Positions 26,152 through 35,501 are shown, counted from the stretch's first letter. The stretch: 50,820 bases of DNA from Terriglobales bacterium (GCA_030038475.1 JASHOU010000109.1:1-50820); one strand, 5' to 3'. Notes: generated by a model from the letters alone, not told the origin. Translations and numbers: made by a program.

Positions 26152-26219
26152 TTGGTGATTTGTAATTGAATTGTCGTTCCGTTCTTCAATTGCCAATTAC
26201 AAATTACCAATTACAAATT
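26143..26219. repeat. AT-rich long palindrome between sulfotransferases 1 and 2
   Basis: Arms 26143-26173 and 26187-26219 are near-perfect reverse complements built of AATTTGTAATTGG words, with a 13-base loop. The left arm includes the stop codon of the upstream gene. It is much more AT-rich than the flanking coding DNA. A related element sits at 27136-27220. Confidence 0.7.
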
Positions 26220-26271
26220 CGTAAGACACAAATTGAACTGAATCGGGTATTGGAAAATCGGGTATCGGAAA

Positions 26272-27144
26272 ATGATGAAGGAATTGATTGCGGTCGTAAA
26301 ACACGGACTCGGGCTGCATCGGCCCGGCCGCAATCTGGTCATTCTTCCCGATGATGTTTTTCTGGTTTCATTTCCGAAATCCGGCAACACCTGGATACGT
26401 TTTCTTCTCGCCAACCTGCGCTACCCGGACCAGCCTGCGACTTTCGCCAATATTCATCGCTTGATCCCCGATCCCACCGGCACGGCGCGGCGGGATTTCG
26501 ATCGCATGGCGCGGCCGCGCATTATCAAGAGCCACGAGTGCTTCGATCCGCGCTATCCGCGCGTCATCTACGTGGTCCGCGACCCTCGCGACGTGGTGCT
26601 TTCGCAATACCACTATCATCGCAAGCTCATGAGGATCGGCGACGATTCGCCAATCGAGAACTTCGTCACGCGCTTCCTCGCCGGTGAAACCTGCCCGCAC
26701 GGATCGTGGGGACAAAACATCACGACATGGCTCGCTACACGCGAAGGCGACCCGCGTTTCCTCTTGTTGCGCTACGAAGATATGGTTGCCGATACCGCGC
26801 GCGAACTGGCAAAGATTGTGAAGTTTGTGGGTATTACTGCCAATGCGGAACAGATTTCGCTTGCCGTCGAGCGCAGTTCGGCCGGCCGCATGCGAAAACT
26901 CGAACAGACGCAAACCGAGCAATGCGAACTCACCAAAGGATCGCGCAAGGATTTATCCTTTGTCCGCGCCGCCGGTTCCGGCGGATGGCGCTCAGAATTG
27001 CCCGCGCCGCAGGTTGCGAGGATCGAGGCTGCATGGGGCCCGGTGATGCGGCATCTTGGCTATGAATTAAGCTCGCAATCGCCCTCCGAATCGCGGGACA
27101 GTGAGTATACGGGGAGTCTCAGCGGCGCGGCTCAAAATTTGTAA
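26272..27144 (+). CDS. Sulfotransferase (Sulfotransfer_1-like), tandem copy 2
   Basis: 290 residues, clearly paralogous to its neighbours (MMKELIAVVKHGLGLHRPGR). PAPS loop FLVSFPKSGNTWIRFLLAN at 29-47, catalytic-type His in RIIKSHECFDPRYP, and 3'-phosphate site YVVRDPRDVVLSQYHY. It ends with an extra ~15-residue tail after the LGYEL that normally closes the fold. Its stop codon (QNL-stop) again falls within an AATTTGTAA word of the spacer palindrome. ATG 26272 is immediately followed by a second ATG. Different acceptor positions or sugars for the three copies are likely but not predictable. Confidence 0.88.
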   Translation: MMKELIAVVKHGLGLHRPGRNLVILPDDVFLVSFPKSGNTWIRFLLANLRYPDQPATFANIHRLIPDPTGTARRDFDRMARPRIIKSHECFDPRYPRVIYVVRDPRDVVLSQYHYHRKLMRIGDDSPIENFVTRFLAGETCPHGSWGQNITTWLATREGDPRFLLLRYEDMVADTARELAKIVKFVGITANAEQISLAVERSSAGRMRKLEQTQTEQCELTKGSRKDLSFVRAAGSGGWRSELPAPQVARIEAAWGPVMRHLGYELSSQSPSESRDSEYTGSLSGAAQNL

Positions 27145-27220
27145 TTTGGCAATTTGTAATTGGTAATTTGAAAACAAAGGCCGATTCCATTTACCAATTA
27201 CAAATCGCAAATTGCCAATT
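27136..27220. repeat. AT-rich palindrome between sulfotransferases 2 and 3
   Basis: Imperfect arms 27136-27170 and 27191-27220 composed of the same AATTTGTAATTGGTAATT words as the spacer at 26143. It overlaps the stop codon of copy 2 and ends six bases before the ATG of copy 3, so it must supply that gene's ribosome-binding context. Confidence 0.65.
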
Positions 27221-27225
27221 CCATT

Positions 27226-28086
27226 ATGCTCGGCCAATTCAAGTACGCGCTAAAGTACGTTCTCGGGCTTGATCGCGCCGGGCGCCATTTTACGATCTTT
27301 CCCGACGACACTTTTCTTGTGTCGTACCCAAAATCGGGCAACACCTGGGTCCGTTTCCTGCTCGCGAATCTGATTCATCCCAACGAAACCGTCGGCTTCG
27401 ACAATATCAACCGCCTGCTTCCCGCGCCGGGAGTTTTATCCAAGCGCTTTCTGCGTTCGCTGCCGCGCCCCCGCGTGTTAAAAAGCCACGAAACCTTCGA
27501 CGTCCGTTTTCGCAAGGTGATTTACCTGGTGCGCGATCCGCGCGACGTCGTGGTTTCTGAGTACCATTTCAACTTGAAGAAGCGTTACATTGATCCCGAC
27601 GTCTCCCTCGAACGGTTCGTCAAGCGCTTCATCGCCGGCGAAACCTCGTCATACGGTTCCTGGTGGGAACACGCAGCCGGTTGGATCGCCGCGCGACACG
27701 GCAATTCCTCGTTTCTGCTGGTTCGCTACGAGGATCTGCTCGCGGATGCCATCGGCGAAACCGCAAAAATCGCGGAGTTCCTTGGTATTCCGGCTACGCC
27801 CGAACGCCTGCATGCCGCCGTGGAACGGAGCTCGGCGGATCGTATGCGCAAACTTGAAAAACAGCAGGCCGACCAGTGGACCGGAACCCAAAATACGCGC
27901 CAGGAAATACCGTTTGTGCGGGCGGCTAAGTCTGGCGGATGGAAGGAGACTTTGCCGCGGCCATCGGTCGAGGAGATTGAAGCCGCCTGGACGCCGCTCT
28001 TGAATTTTCTCGGCTACGAATTGCAGAGCCCGCACCTGGACAGTACGGCAATGCCGATGTGGGTGAAAACGGCTCAGCCACTTTAA
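27226..28086 (+). CDS. Sulfotransferase (Sulfotransfer_1-like), tandem copy 3
   Basis: 286 residues: FLVSYPKSGNTWVRFLLAN at 29-47, RVLKSHETFDVRF with the presumed catalytic His, YLVRDPRDVVVSEYHF for the 3'-phosphate, and EQQADQW-like C-terminal helix shared with copies 1 and 2. The ATG follows the palindromic spacer with no purine-rich ribosome site, so translation may be weak or rely on reinitiation. The three copies probably arose by local duplication, although their divergence shows it is not recent. Confidence 0.87.
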   Translation: MLGQFKYALKYVLGLDRAGRHFTIFPDDTFLVSYPKSGNTWVRFLLANLIHPNETVGFDNINRLLPAPGVLSKRFLRSLPRPRVLKSHETFDVRFRKVIYLVRDPRDVVVSEYHFNLKKRYIDPDVSLERFVKRFIAGETSSYGSWWEHAAGWIAARHGNSSFLLVRYEDLLADAIGETAKIAEFLGIPATPERLHAAVERSSADRMRKLEKQQADQWTGTQNTRQEIPFVRAAKSGGWKETLPRPSVEEIEAAWTPLLNFLGYELQSPHLDSTAMPMWVKTAQPL

Positions 28087-28143
28087 CGCGCCAGAAGCGA
28101 ACTTTCGAATTTCATCCGAACTCAATATCCTAAGCTAAGATCT

Positions 28144-28168
28144 GAATTGAATGTCCAACGTTCAATTC
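28144..28168. repeat. Short inverted repeat before the flippase gene
   Basis: GAATTGAA (28144-28151) and TTCAATTC (28161-28168) form an 8-bp stem with a 9-base loop in the 147-base gap between sulfotransferase 3 and the flippase gene. There is no U tract in either direction. Confidence 0.45.
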
Positions 28169-28233
28169 CAATCCAAATCCGATGACCGAAGATCGGCGGC
28201 GAAATCAACTGACAGGAAGCACCGTCCCTGCGC

Positions 28234-29811
28234 ATGCGTAAAATCGAAAAACGGCAGATCGTCAAGAACGTAAGTTCCAGCTGGTTCTCTCTGGGAATCA
28301 ACGTAGCTGTCGGCATTCTTCTTACGCCGTTTATCCTGCATCGGCTCGGAGATACGGCCAACGGCCTCTGGGTCATCATCTTTTCCGTCACCGGGTACTA
28401 CGGTCTGTTCGATCTCGGCATCCGCTCTTCCATCGTCCGTTATGTGTCGAAGTTTACTGCCACTGGAGACCGCGAAGAGTTGGCCAAGCTGATCAACACC
28501 AGCCTGTTCACATATAGCTGCATCGGGGTGGCCAGCCTGGCGGTGACGATGCTCCTGGCCGCCAACATCCAGCACGTTTTCCCGCATATTCAGCCCGAGT
28601 TCATGCCCACCGCCCGCCGCCTTATGTTGATCGTCGGCGCCGCCGTAGCTATGGGTTTTCCGGCTGGCATCTTCGGCGGATTTCTCGAAGGCTTGCAGAG
28701 GTTCTACATTCTCAATTTCACCAACGTGGTTTCGACGCTCCTGCGAGCGGCGCTGATCGTAGTCGCGCTCGATCACGGATACGGATTGCTCACCCTCGCG
28801 ATCATCACGGTTTCTTTGCCGCTGATGGCGTCCATCGTGCGCGGCTTCATCGCGCTGCACTTATGCCCTGTCAGTTTCGCCGTTCACTATATCGACCGCG
28901 CCACCTTTCGCCAGATCGCCAACTACAGCGGCGTTACCTTCATGATCATGGTGGCGGGCCGGCTCAAATTCAAAACCGACGAGCTCGTCATCGGCGCTTT
29001 CGTGTCGGCTGCGGCGGTCACCTATTTCAGCATCGGCGGCCGCATCGTCGATTATGCGGGCCAAGTGGTTACAGCGCTTTCGCAGATCTTTGTTCCCATG
29101 TCGAGCCAATCCGACGCCCGCGGCGACATTACGCGTCTACGCAAGATTTTTCTCGTGGGAAATCGCGTCTGTGGGCTGGTGATTTTTCCCATCTGCACGG
29201 TTCTCGTGATCCTGGGGAAATCGGTGATCGAGGTTTGGGTCGGCAAAAAGTATATTGCCACCAGTTATCCCGTGCTCGTCATCATGATTCTTTGCGGCAC
29301 CTTGTGGTTTGCCCAGGGAGCATCCGGAAGAATCCTGTTCGGCACCTCAAAACACGGCACCTGGGCAATTGTGACCATGATCGAAGGCATTTCCAACCTG
29401 GTCCTCAGCATCATTCTTGTTCGCCCCTACGGCATCATCGGCGACTGCTTTGGCACCGCGATTCCGCTCGCCTGCAGCACGATTCTCTTCATGCCGCAGC
29501 ACCTGTGCAAGAAGCTGGATATCCGCCTGCGCACCTACGTACGCGAGTCCTATAGCTTGCCCTTCCTGCTCTGTCTACCGCTGGCAGCCGTTCTTTTGCT
29601 CATGCAACGCTGGTGGTTCGTCGCGCATAATTACCGCCAGTTGGGTGTTCAACTCCTGATCGCAGGCGCAGTGTATGGATCGGGTCTCGTCTGGGCGGTT
29701 TTGACCAACCGGGCCCTCGGTGTCAGCGAGCATGCCCTGCATGGCAAGTCCCTCACCGCTCAGAGCAGGACTGTTCCCATTCCGCAGGAAATCTATCTGG
29801 AAGATCTATAA
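28234..29811 (+). CDS. Polysaccharide flippase, Wzx/MATE-type
   Basis: 525 residues with about 12-14 hydrophobic segments and a positive-rich N-terminus (MRKIEKRQIVKNVSSSW) followed by LGINVAVGILLTPFILHRLG, the usual first helix of Polysacc_synt/MVF-type flippases. It would translocate undecaprenyl-linked repeat units across the inner membrane. Because the sulfotransferases use cytoplasmic PAPS, sulfated units are expected to be made before this step. The C-terminal tail is hydrophilic. It converges with the phosphoesterase gene with only 18 bases between the stops. Other MOP exporters (for example lipid II flippases) are possible but less likely here. Confidence 0.83.
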   Translation: MRKIEKRQIVKNVSSSWFSLGINVAVGILLTPFILHRLGDTANGLWVIIFSVTGYYGLFDLGIRSSIVRYVSKFTATGDREELAKLINTSLFTYSCIGVASLAVTMLLAANIQHVFPHIQPEFMPTARRLMLIVGAAVAMGFPAGIFGGFLEGLQRFYILNFTNVVSTLLRAALIVVALDHGYGLLTLAIITVSLPLMASIVRGFIALHLCPVSFAVHYIDRATFRQIANYSGVTFMIMVAGRLKFKTDELVIGAFVSAAAVTYFSIGGRIVDYAGQVVTALSQIFVPMSSQSDARGDITRLRKIFLVGNRVCGLVIFPICTVLVILGKSVIEVWVGKKYIATSYPVLVIMILCGTLWFAQGASGRILFGTSKHGTWAIVTMIEGISNLVLSIILVRPYGIIGDCFGTAIPLACSTILFMPQHLCKKLDIRLRTYVRESYSLPFLLCLPLAAVLLLMQRWWFVAHNYRQLGVQLLIAGAVYGSGLVWAVLTNRALGVSEHALHGKSLTAQSRTVPIPQEIYLEDL

Positions 29812-29829
29812 CCGACCCCTCGCTCAGTC

Positions 29830-31650
29830 TTAGTCGTTATCCGGCGGCGTCGGCGCATCCTTCCGATTCTGAAAAAACCTCGCGTCCTTCAGCGCCGGGA
29901 TCGGCGTGAACGTCAGCGGCGACTGGTTGAAGTTGAAGCAATCCGACAAATCGCCGAGCGCGTAGGAGTCGGCATACCCCACCGCTGGGTCAATTTCCGG
30001 CAGCGAGAACGTCTCCTCAATGAATTTCAAGATGCTGCCAAAGTCGTTGTACTGGTGCGAAACGTAGGCTGGCTTGGCGTAGGGAGAAATCACGATCAGC
30101 GGCACGCGCAATCCGTATTCGTAGGAGTTTGTATCATGCAGCGGCGGCGCGACGTGATCGTACCATCCGCCCCAGTCATCCCAGATAACGATAATCGCAG
30201 TGTCGTTCCAGTAGACCTCGTTGGTTTGCGGACAGGCTGGGTTCGTGCCAATCGCGTTCACAATCGATGCCACCCACGACGGCCCAAGTCCTTTGTTGCT
30301 GTCGGCATGATCTGAGGCAGCCCCGTCCGGGATCACCCACGTTACGTTGGCAAGTGCGCAGTTGCCGATGTCGGTCACGATTTGCGCCCCGGTCCCTTCG
30401 ATCACCATATTGGGATTGGAATTGGTCCAGTCGGTTCCGTTGCACACTGTGTCGTCGTAATCCCCGTCCGCGGAATACGGAACGCACATGTGGTTAATCG
30501 CAACCGGTGCGGTCCAAATCGTTTCGGACGTTGGCGTGTAATACTTCCAGGTGAACCCGGCGCTATCGAGCACGTCAGTCAGTGTTGGATGCTCAAAGCA
30601 TTCCGAAAGGGTTCCGGTGATCTGCGTGTAATTCGAATTGGGAAACGGCTGGCTGGTGTCAATGGTGTCGAGTAGGGCGGCCGGCGGCGCAAGGCAGCCC
30701 GCATAGGGCTCACCGTTGGAGCGGTTGGAGTTGGTTGGATTTTCGGAAGCAAAATACGTGTTCGTTGTCCCGCTGGGGCACGATCCTCCCGGCGTGCAAA
30801 CCGCCGATGTTCCCGAAAGAATGTACTGGTGCGCGGGGAAACTCGGGCCCTCGTTCGTCTGGAACATCCTATCGCCAAAAGTGTACGTCTCAGCCATGGT
30901 CCAATAGGGTTGCAGGCTGTAGCCGGTCCCGGAAAGTTGTACGTACTGGTATTGCGGATCTGTAGGGCAAGGAGCCGGAGAGCAAGCTATCTTGTAGGCG
31001 CCGTCCATGGCGCAAGTTCCGGTCGAGGAATTGTAGTCGCAGACATCGAGAAACGCGTTATGACCGTGGTCCAGGTCGTAGGTCGTAATCAGCGAGACCG
31101 GCTGTAGCGTAACCTTGGTAGTTCCCGCGTAACCGTAGTTCTGGATGTCAGCGCCATTGGCGATCAGGTTTGAATCCTGAAACATATTGTCGGGAGTGCG
31201 ATTCTCCTGAACGATGACCACTACGTGCTTGATCACTCCAGCTTGCCCCGGCACGGTTACTTGAAGGCTGAGAGTCGTAGTGTTCGTCGACGAACCCGAT
31301 GTGCCCGTAATCGTCACTGTGACGGTTCCTGTTGCCGCCGTGGAACTGGCCGCGAAGGTTAGCGTACTACTTGTCGTCGCAGAACTGGGATTGAATGTCG
31401 CGGTTACACCGCTTGGCAAGCTGGAAGTGACAGCTAGACTGACGCTGCCAGTGAAGCCATTCTGCGGAGTGATGGTGATCGCGGCCGTCCCTTGGCCATC
31501 TTGTGCGACCGTCACCGTACTGGGCGAAGCGGAAAGCGTGAATGATGCGCTTTGAACGTTGCCGCTGCCACCACTTCCTCCGCAGCCATCAAGGATCAAC
31601 ACCAGGCAAACGACAGGAGCAAACAGGAATATGAGTTTCAGTCGACGCAT
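29830..31650 (-). CDS. Phosphoesterase-family lipoprotein with Ig-like domain
   Basis: 606 residues. The signal sequence ends at VLILDGCGG, so Cys22 is probably lipidated. Residues ~35-130 form an Ig-like domain typical of acidobacterial surface proteins (ASPSTVTVAQDGQGTAAITI). The rest is an alkaline-phosphatase-superfamily phosphoesterase (PF04185-like, phospholipase C / acid phosphatase AcpA group): HVVVIVQENRTPDNMF, NEGPSFPAHQYILSG, VIWDDWGGWYDHVAPP and PLIVISPYAKPAYVSHQY. It likely hydrolyses phosphate esters or phospholipids outside the cell. GAGGAAA lies just upstream of the ATG. Confidence 0.83.
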   Translation of the reverse strand: MRRLKLIFLFAPVVCLVLILDGCGGSGGSGNVQSASFTLSASPSTVTVAQDGQGTAAITITPQNGFTGSVSLAVTSSLPSGVTATFNPSSATTSSTLTFAASSTAATGTVTVTITGTSGSSTNTTTLSLQVTVPGQAGVIKHVVVIVQENRTPDNMFQDSNLIANGADIQNYGYAGTTKVTLQPVSLITTYDLDHGHNAFLDVCDYNSSTGTCAMDGAYKIACSPAPCPTDPQYQYVQLSGTGYSLQPYWTMAETYTFGDRMFQTNEGPSFPAHQYILSGTSAVCTPGGSCPSGTTNTYFASENPTNSNRSNGEPYAGCLAPPAALLDTIDTSQPFPNSNYTQITGTLSECFEHPTLTDVLDSAGFTWKYYTPTSETIWTAPVAINHMCVPYSADGDYDDTVCNGTDWTNSNPNMVIEGTGAQIVTDIGNCALANVTWVIPDGAASDHADSNKGLGPSWVASIVNAIGTNPACPQTNEVYWNDTAIIVIWDDWGGWYDHVAPPLHDTNSYEYGLRVPLIVISPYAKPAYVSHQYNDFGSILKFIEETFSLPEIDPAVGYADSYALGDLSDCFNFNQSPLTFTPIPALKDARFFQNRKDAPTPPDND

Positions 31651-32019
31651 ACGATTTCCTCTTCTTCCTCCCCAATGTCCAATTTAAGGATTTGAAGCTT
31701 TCGAATCGTCTGCCCGGCGATATTAACTTTGCCGGGGAGCAATCCCCGACCCCCGGAGCGCCTTGACGTGCCCTTCCTTGAATTGCCGTGCACAGGGCCG
31801 CGCCTTCAATATGATGCCATTAAGTTCTGTCCGGTTAGATGCAGGCGAGCGGGAAATCGCTCGGAAGGGCATTGGTTCGACCCTTCCATAGCTACCGTTG
31901 CGGCTCCTGAGAGCCCAGCCGCAGAGAGGACGATACGTCAATTGTTGATCCCAGAATCGACGTAACTGTTACTTTTGTTATCAGTAGGTTACAGGCAAAC
32001 TCTCATGGTATTTCTCTGG

Positions 32020-32047
32020 TTGACAAGCCCGCAGGGCATGGTATTCT
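32020..32047 (+). promoter_or_regulatory. Sigma70-type promoter
   Basis: TTGACA at 32020-32025 and TATTCT at 32042-32047 with a 16-base spacer. Transcription would start near 32054, about 100 bases upstream of the esterase ATG at 32154. Confidence 0.6.
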
Positions 32048-32098
32048 GCCTTCAAGCAGTCGGTAAGACCCCCCGAAAAGACTGATACCCAGGCTCAT

Positions 32099-32118
32099 GA
32101 TCTTGTCGAAACAAGATC
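32099..32118 (+). promoter_or_regulatory. Perfect hairpin in the esterase leader
   Basis: 8-bp perfect stem (32099-32106 with 32111-32118) and a CGAA loop, located in the predicted 5' leader and about 35 bases before the ATG. There is no U tract, so mRNA stability or regulation is more likely than termination. Confidence 0.45.
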
Positions 32119-32153
32119 GCCGAGTTTTTGCCCAAAGCGAGGCCAACACCTCT

Positions 32154-33719
32154 ATGAAAACCGCAAGAATCCTGTCCGTTCTATTGCTGGGGGTAGCTTC
32201 CAGCCTTAGCGCCGCACAGACCAAAACCACCACCACGATCTCCTCTTCGCTGAATCCCTCCACTTATGGGCAGGCGGTGACTTTTACCGCGGTGGTCACT
32301 CCCGCGCCGCCGGATGGAGAAACCGTGACATTCATGCAAGGAAAGAATGATCTGGGGACAGGGACGCTTAGTGGTGGCTCGGCCTCGTTTACCACGTCGA
32401 CGCTATCCGTTGGCAGCGACAACATCAAAGCCTCCTATCCCGGTGACGGGACGCTCGGCAGCAGCACCTCGAGCCCGGTGAGCCAGGTGGTACAACAAGC
32501 TACGACAACGACTACTTTGATGTCCTCGCTGAATCCGGCGAATGTGGGACAGTCTGTGACTTTTACGGCCAGCGTGGCCCCGCAGTATGGTGGTACGATC
32601 ACGGGCAACGTGATCTTTAGCAACAACGGTACCAAGCTGTTGCTCGGGACGGTGGCGCTTTCCGGAGGTATAGCCAGTTACACAAGCACCGCTCTACCCG
32701 CTGGCAGCGATTCGATCACAGCGGAATACGTTGGGAGCAGTTCATACGCCACCAGCACCTCGGCCCCGGTGAGCCAAGTCGTGGGCACAGGAACCTATAT
32801 CGATTCCACCATGACCTGGGACGACATCACGCGGTATTACGAGCTATTTGTTCCAACGGTTTTGGCTCCGAATCCCTCCATGCTCGTGATGTTGCACCCA
32901 ACCGAATTCTCCTCGACTTTCGACCCGGACACCATCATTGCGCTGGACTGGGGCTGGGAAAGTTTCGCCGACCAGTACGGTTTTCTCCTCGTTCAACCCG
33001 CTTCCACCTTTGACCCGACCTCAGGTCAGTGGAACTGGAACTCGTATTTCATGGACGCGGCTTTTGCCCCAGGCGAGGCCGGCACCTGCACCGAACCACC
33101 CGCAACCGGTTGCCCGGATGATGCTGGCTTCCTGCGCAATCTGATCGTCACTCTCACCGGCCAGTACAACATCAATCCCAACGCCATCTTCGTTACCGGC
33201 TTTTCCTCCGGCGCGCAAATGACGGAACGTGTCGGCGTCGAACTCTCCGATCTCGTGGCGGCGATTGCTCCCACTGCCGGCCAAATGGAGGGCCAGCAAA
33301 CCGCTCCGCCTCCGGTGGACGTACCCGGCAATATCGTCGCGCCTGTCTCCGTTCAGGAGTGGGCTGGCACGAACGACAAGAACTTGTGGCCCTGCGGCTA
33401 CAAAACCACCAAGTACTCTGGCGTTGTCTTCTACCTTGACACCGTCGATGACACTTTCAACTACTGGACACAGCAGAATAGCTGCACCACGCTGCAAACC
33501 ACGCAAACCTTGTGCTTGAACAACGGGCCCAACAATACCAATGATGCCCCCACTCCCGGAATGTCGGGCTACACCGGCAACATCGCCACGGGCTGCGCCT
33601 CACCCAATGGCCAGAATGTCGAGGTGCAATTCATATGGGAACCGGGGACGGCCCACAACTGGGTGCCCACGCACAACGCTGATCGTTGGAACTTCCTCTC
33701 TTCTCATCCGAAGCAATAA
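32154..33719 (+). CDS. Secreted Ig-repeat esterase, PHB-depolymerase-like
   Basis: 521 residues from ATG 32154 (MKTARILSVLLLGVASSLSAAQ, a clean signal peptide); an in-frame ATG at 32097 would bury this signal. Two Ig-like repeats follow (TTTTISSSLNPSTYGQAVTF and TTTTLMSSLNPANVGQSVTF, each ~95 residues). The C-terminal ~310 residues are an alpha/beta hydrolase of the PHB depolymerase/LpqC esterase group. The nucleophile elbow is TGFSSGAQM (GxSxG), and a likely catalytic His lies near the end in GTAHNWVP. Paired Cys residues fit an extracellular enzyme. It may hydrolyse ester substituents on polymers, possibly acyl decorations of the locus polysaccharide, or an unrelated polyester. Confidence 0.78.
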   Translation: MKTARILSVLLLGVASSLSAAQTKTTTTISSSLNPSTYGQAVTFTAVVTPAPPDGETVTFMQGKNDLGTGTLSGGSASFTTSTLSVGSDNIKASYPGDGTLGSSTSSPVSQVVQQATTTTTLMSSLNPANVGQSVTFTASVAPQYGGTITGNVIFSNNGTKLLLGTVALSGGIASYTSTALPAGSDSITAEYVGSSSYATSTSAPVSQVVGTGTYIDSTMTWDDITRYYELFVPTVLAPNPSMLVMLHPTEFSSTFDPDTIIALDWGWESFADQYGFLLVQPASTFDPTSGQWNWNSYFMDAAFAPGEAGTCTEPPATGCPDDAGFLRNLIVTLTGQYNINPNAIFVTGFSSGAQMTERVGVELSDLVAAIAPTAGQMEGQQTAPPPVDVPGNIVAPVSVQEWAGTNDKNLWPCGYKTTKYSGVVFYLDTVDDTFNYWTQQNSCTTLQTTQTLCLNNGPNNTNDAPTPGMSGYTGNIATGCASPNGQNVEVQFIWEPGTAHNWVPTHNADRWNFLSSHPKQ

Positions 33720-33845
33720 TGAGATGTCACGACAACGATGGGATGGCAGAGAGGCATCGAATTCGATTAGCGATGCAAGATGCAATAATGAAAGCTGCAA
33801 GATAAGAGTGTTCGAAGACGAGCCAAGTTTTTGGGGAAGTTGATC

Positions 33846-34124
33846 ATGAGTGTTGAGCAGGTTGCCGGCAGCGCCGAAATGATGAAGGAGTTGACCGGCT
33901 ATATCTCCGAAAAGGTAATTAAAGGTAAGAGTGCAATCACCGAGGACACGCCACTGGTCTCATCCGGTCTGATCGATTCTTTTGCCCTGATTGAAATCTT
34001 TCTGGAACTGCAAAGGATCGCCGGCCGCAAGGTTCCCGCCAGCAAGGTCCAAGCCAAAGACATGGACACCGTGCGCCTCATGTTCGCCACTGCAGAGAAG
34101 TTTGGTAAGCCCGTTAAGAACTAA
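33846..34124 (+). CDS. Stand-alone acyl/aminoacyl carrier protein
   Basis: 92 residues from ATG 33846, with GGGGAAG about 6 bases upstream. It is a four-helix carrier protein with the phosphopantetheine site SSGLIDSFALIEIF; Ser45 is the expected attachment residue. Its size and DSxxL-type motif match ACP/DltC-like proteins. The nearest adenylation enzyme is on the opposite strand at 35502, and an MBOAT and an SGNH protein follow, so the carrier probably shuttles an activated acyl or aminoacyl group to a membrane transferase rather than serving fatty-acid synthesis. It is monocistronic and converges with the membrane protein gene ending at 34248. Confidence 0.82.
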   Translation: MSVEQVAGSAEMMKELTGYISEKVIKGKSAITEDTPLVSSGLIDSFALIEIFLELQRIAGRKVPASKVQAKDMDTVRLMFATAEKFGKPVKN

Positions 34125-34247
34125 AGCTCCCGAAGCACCCATGTAGGGACAGTTCACGTCCCGCCCACGGCTGTCCAGCAAGCAAAGCTCGCTCCGACTC
34201 GACCAACAATCAATGGGGATTCGACCGCAGGCCGTAATTCGCCGCGT

Positions 34248-35498
34248 CTACGCAGCGTGAGCCGTATTCGATTCCAGGCGAAGTTTCTCCCGAACCGCGC
34301 TCAACAAAATGACAGTCAGCACCGGGATGAACGCATTGAACTGCCGCGGTTCGATGAATTGCCCAAACAGAAAAGTCACGCCAAGCAGCATCGGGAACAG
34401 CACCGTGAGCCGCCGCAATCGTCGATCGCAAGCCATCAGGCTCATCAATCCAAGTACGTACCAGACACCTATTGCCAGGATGGAAAATGCCATATCGGCC
34501 GGAAGCACGAATGGCTTTGTCATATTCGTCCAAATCCGCCAATCGACTTGTTTTTGAAATGGCATCAACCATTGCAGCGCAACGCGAACCAGCACATGCC
34601 CCACTAGCGCGGCTGCGACCACCGACACCCAAACCCTGGGAGGTTCAGCGTCGTATAGCAAAAAGGCCACCGTCGGAATCAGCAGCAGCGCGTTTTCATG
34701 GTTCAGAGTCGCGACCGTGACCAGAACGACGAACCACACATACCTGCGACGGTAAAGAGCCAGCAACGCGAGCGAGTAAAAGAAGACGATGCCAATGTCG
34801 TAAAAATTACGATAGGTAAGGCAAGTCGAAATCAGGACCGCCGCGATCACTTGCCCCAGCGAACTCAGGGATTCTCCCACATGGAGAGCCGACCACCGTC
34901 CCACAGCGTAAATCGCCAGGAGGGCTGCGATCACCTGCGAAGCGTAGAAGCAGTGCAAAGAAGATTGCGCCGGCACTACCGTTTGAATGGCCTTCGCCAA
35001 CCAAACGAAGAACAAACGGTGGCCGAAAATCGGCACTGAGCCGGGATCCGACATGAGTACATCGACCGGCGCACCCGGCAACGCGGTTGTTGTTTTAAAC
35101 AGGAAAAACCAGACAACGGAGGTGCTGGCCAAAGTCCACGTGGCTCGCCAAACCCGCGCCTGCATCAACTCGCTCAAACGCCCCCACACCCACACCATCA
35201 GTGCCGTGAGGCCCACCAGACCGAAGCCCGCCGCCAGGCTCAGCCGGTAATACTTGCGGACCATCCCCTGCTGCGAGGCCAGGCGCTCGCTCCCAGGCCA
35301 CTTGTCGATTTGGGCGAATCTTCGGACCAGACTTTCAAAAGGCAGTGGTCCATGCCAGAGCAGGAGAACGAAAGCGATCAGAAGGCCAACCGCGGCAACG
35401 GCAATGCACACGCGATCGGTCAGGCGCGACCAGCGTTCCGTCGCTGCCGGATCACTCGCAGACGGAGGATTAGTTGACCGAATGTTTTGCTCTACCAT
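34248..35498 (-). CDS. Polytopic membrane protein of unknown function
   Basis: 416 residues with about 9-11 hydrophobic segments (for example VCIAVAAVGLLIAFVLLLW near the N-terminus, and VLTVILLSAV at the end). A loop near residue 120-160 between helices contains PGAPVDVLMSDPGSVPIFGHR, and a HENALLLIP motif lies near 270. I do not recognise the family; the layout recalls GT-C or EpsG-like membrane proteins. Its start lies three bases after the stop of the adenylation gene, so it is part of the MBOAT/SGNH/adenylation operon and is likely to act on the same exported glycan. Confidence 0.6.
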   Translation of the reverse strand: MVEQNIRSTNPPSASDPAATERWSRLTDRVCIAVAAVGLLIAFVLLLWHGPLPFESLVRRFAQIDKWPGSERLASQQGMVRKYYRLSLAAGFGLVGLTALMVWVWGRLSELMQARVWRATWTLASTSVVWFFLFKTTTALPGAPVDVLMSDPGSVPIFGHRLFFVWLAKAIQTVVPAQSSLHCFYASQVIAALLAIYAVGRWSALHVGESLSSLGQVIAAVLISTCLTYRNFYDIGIVFFYSLALLALYRRRYVWFVVLVTVATLNHENALLLIPTVAFLLYDAEPPRVWVSVVAAALVGHVLVRVALQWLMPFQKQVDWRIWTNMTKPFVLPADMAFSILAIGVWYVLGLMSLMACDRRLRRLTVLFPMLLGVTFLFGQFIEPRQFNAFIPVLTVILLSAVREKLRLESNTAHAA

Positions 35499-35501
35499 CC
35501 G

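Larger units (their letters stand above)
31651..32153. other. Divergent intergenic region
   Basis: 503 bases between two divergently transcribed secreted-enzyme genes. It has a strong rightward promoter (32020-32047), a perfect hairpin in the rightward leader (32099-32118), and a GGGGA/TCCCC hairpin at 31734-31747 within the leftward leader. I see no gene. Confidence 0.5.
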
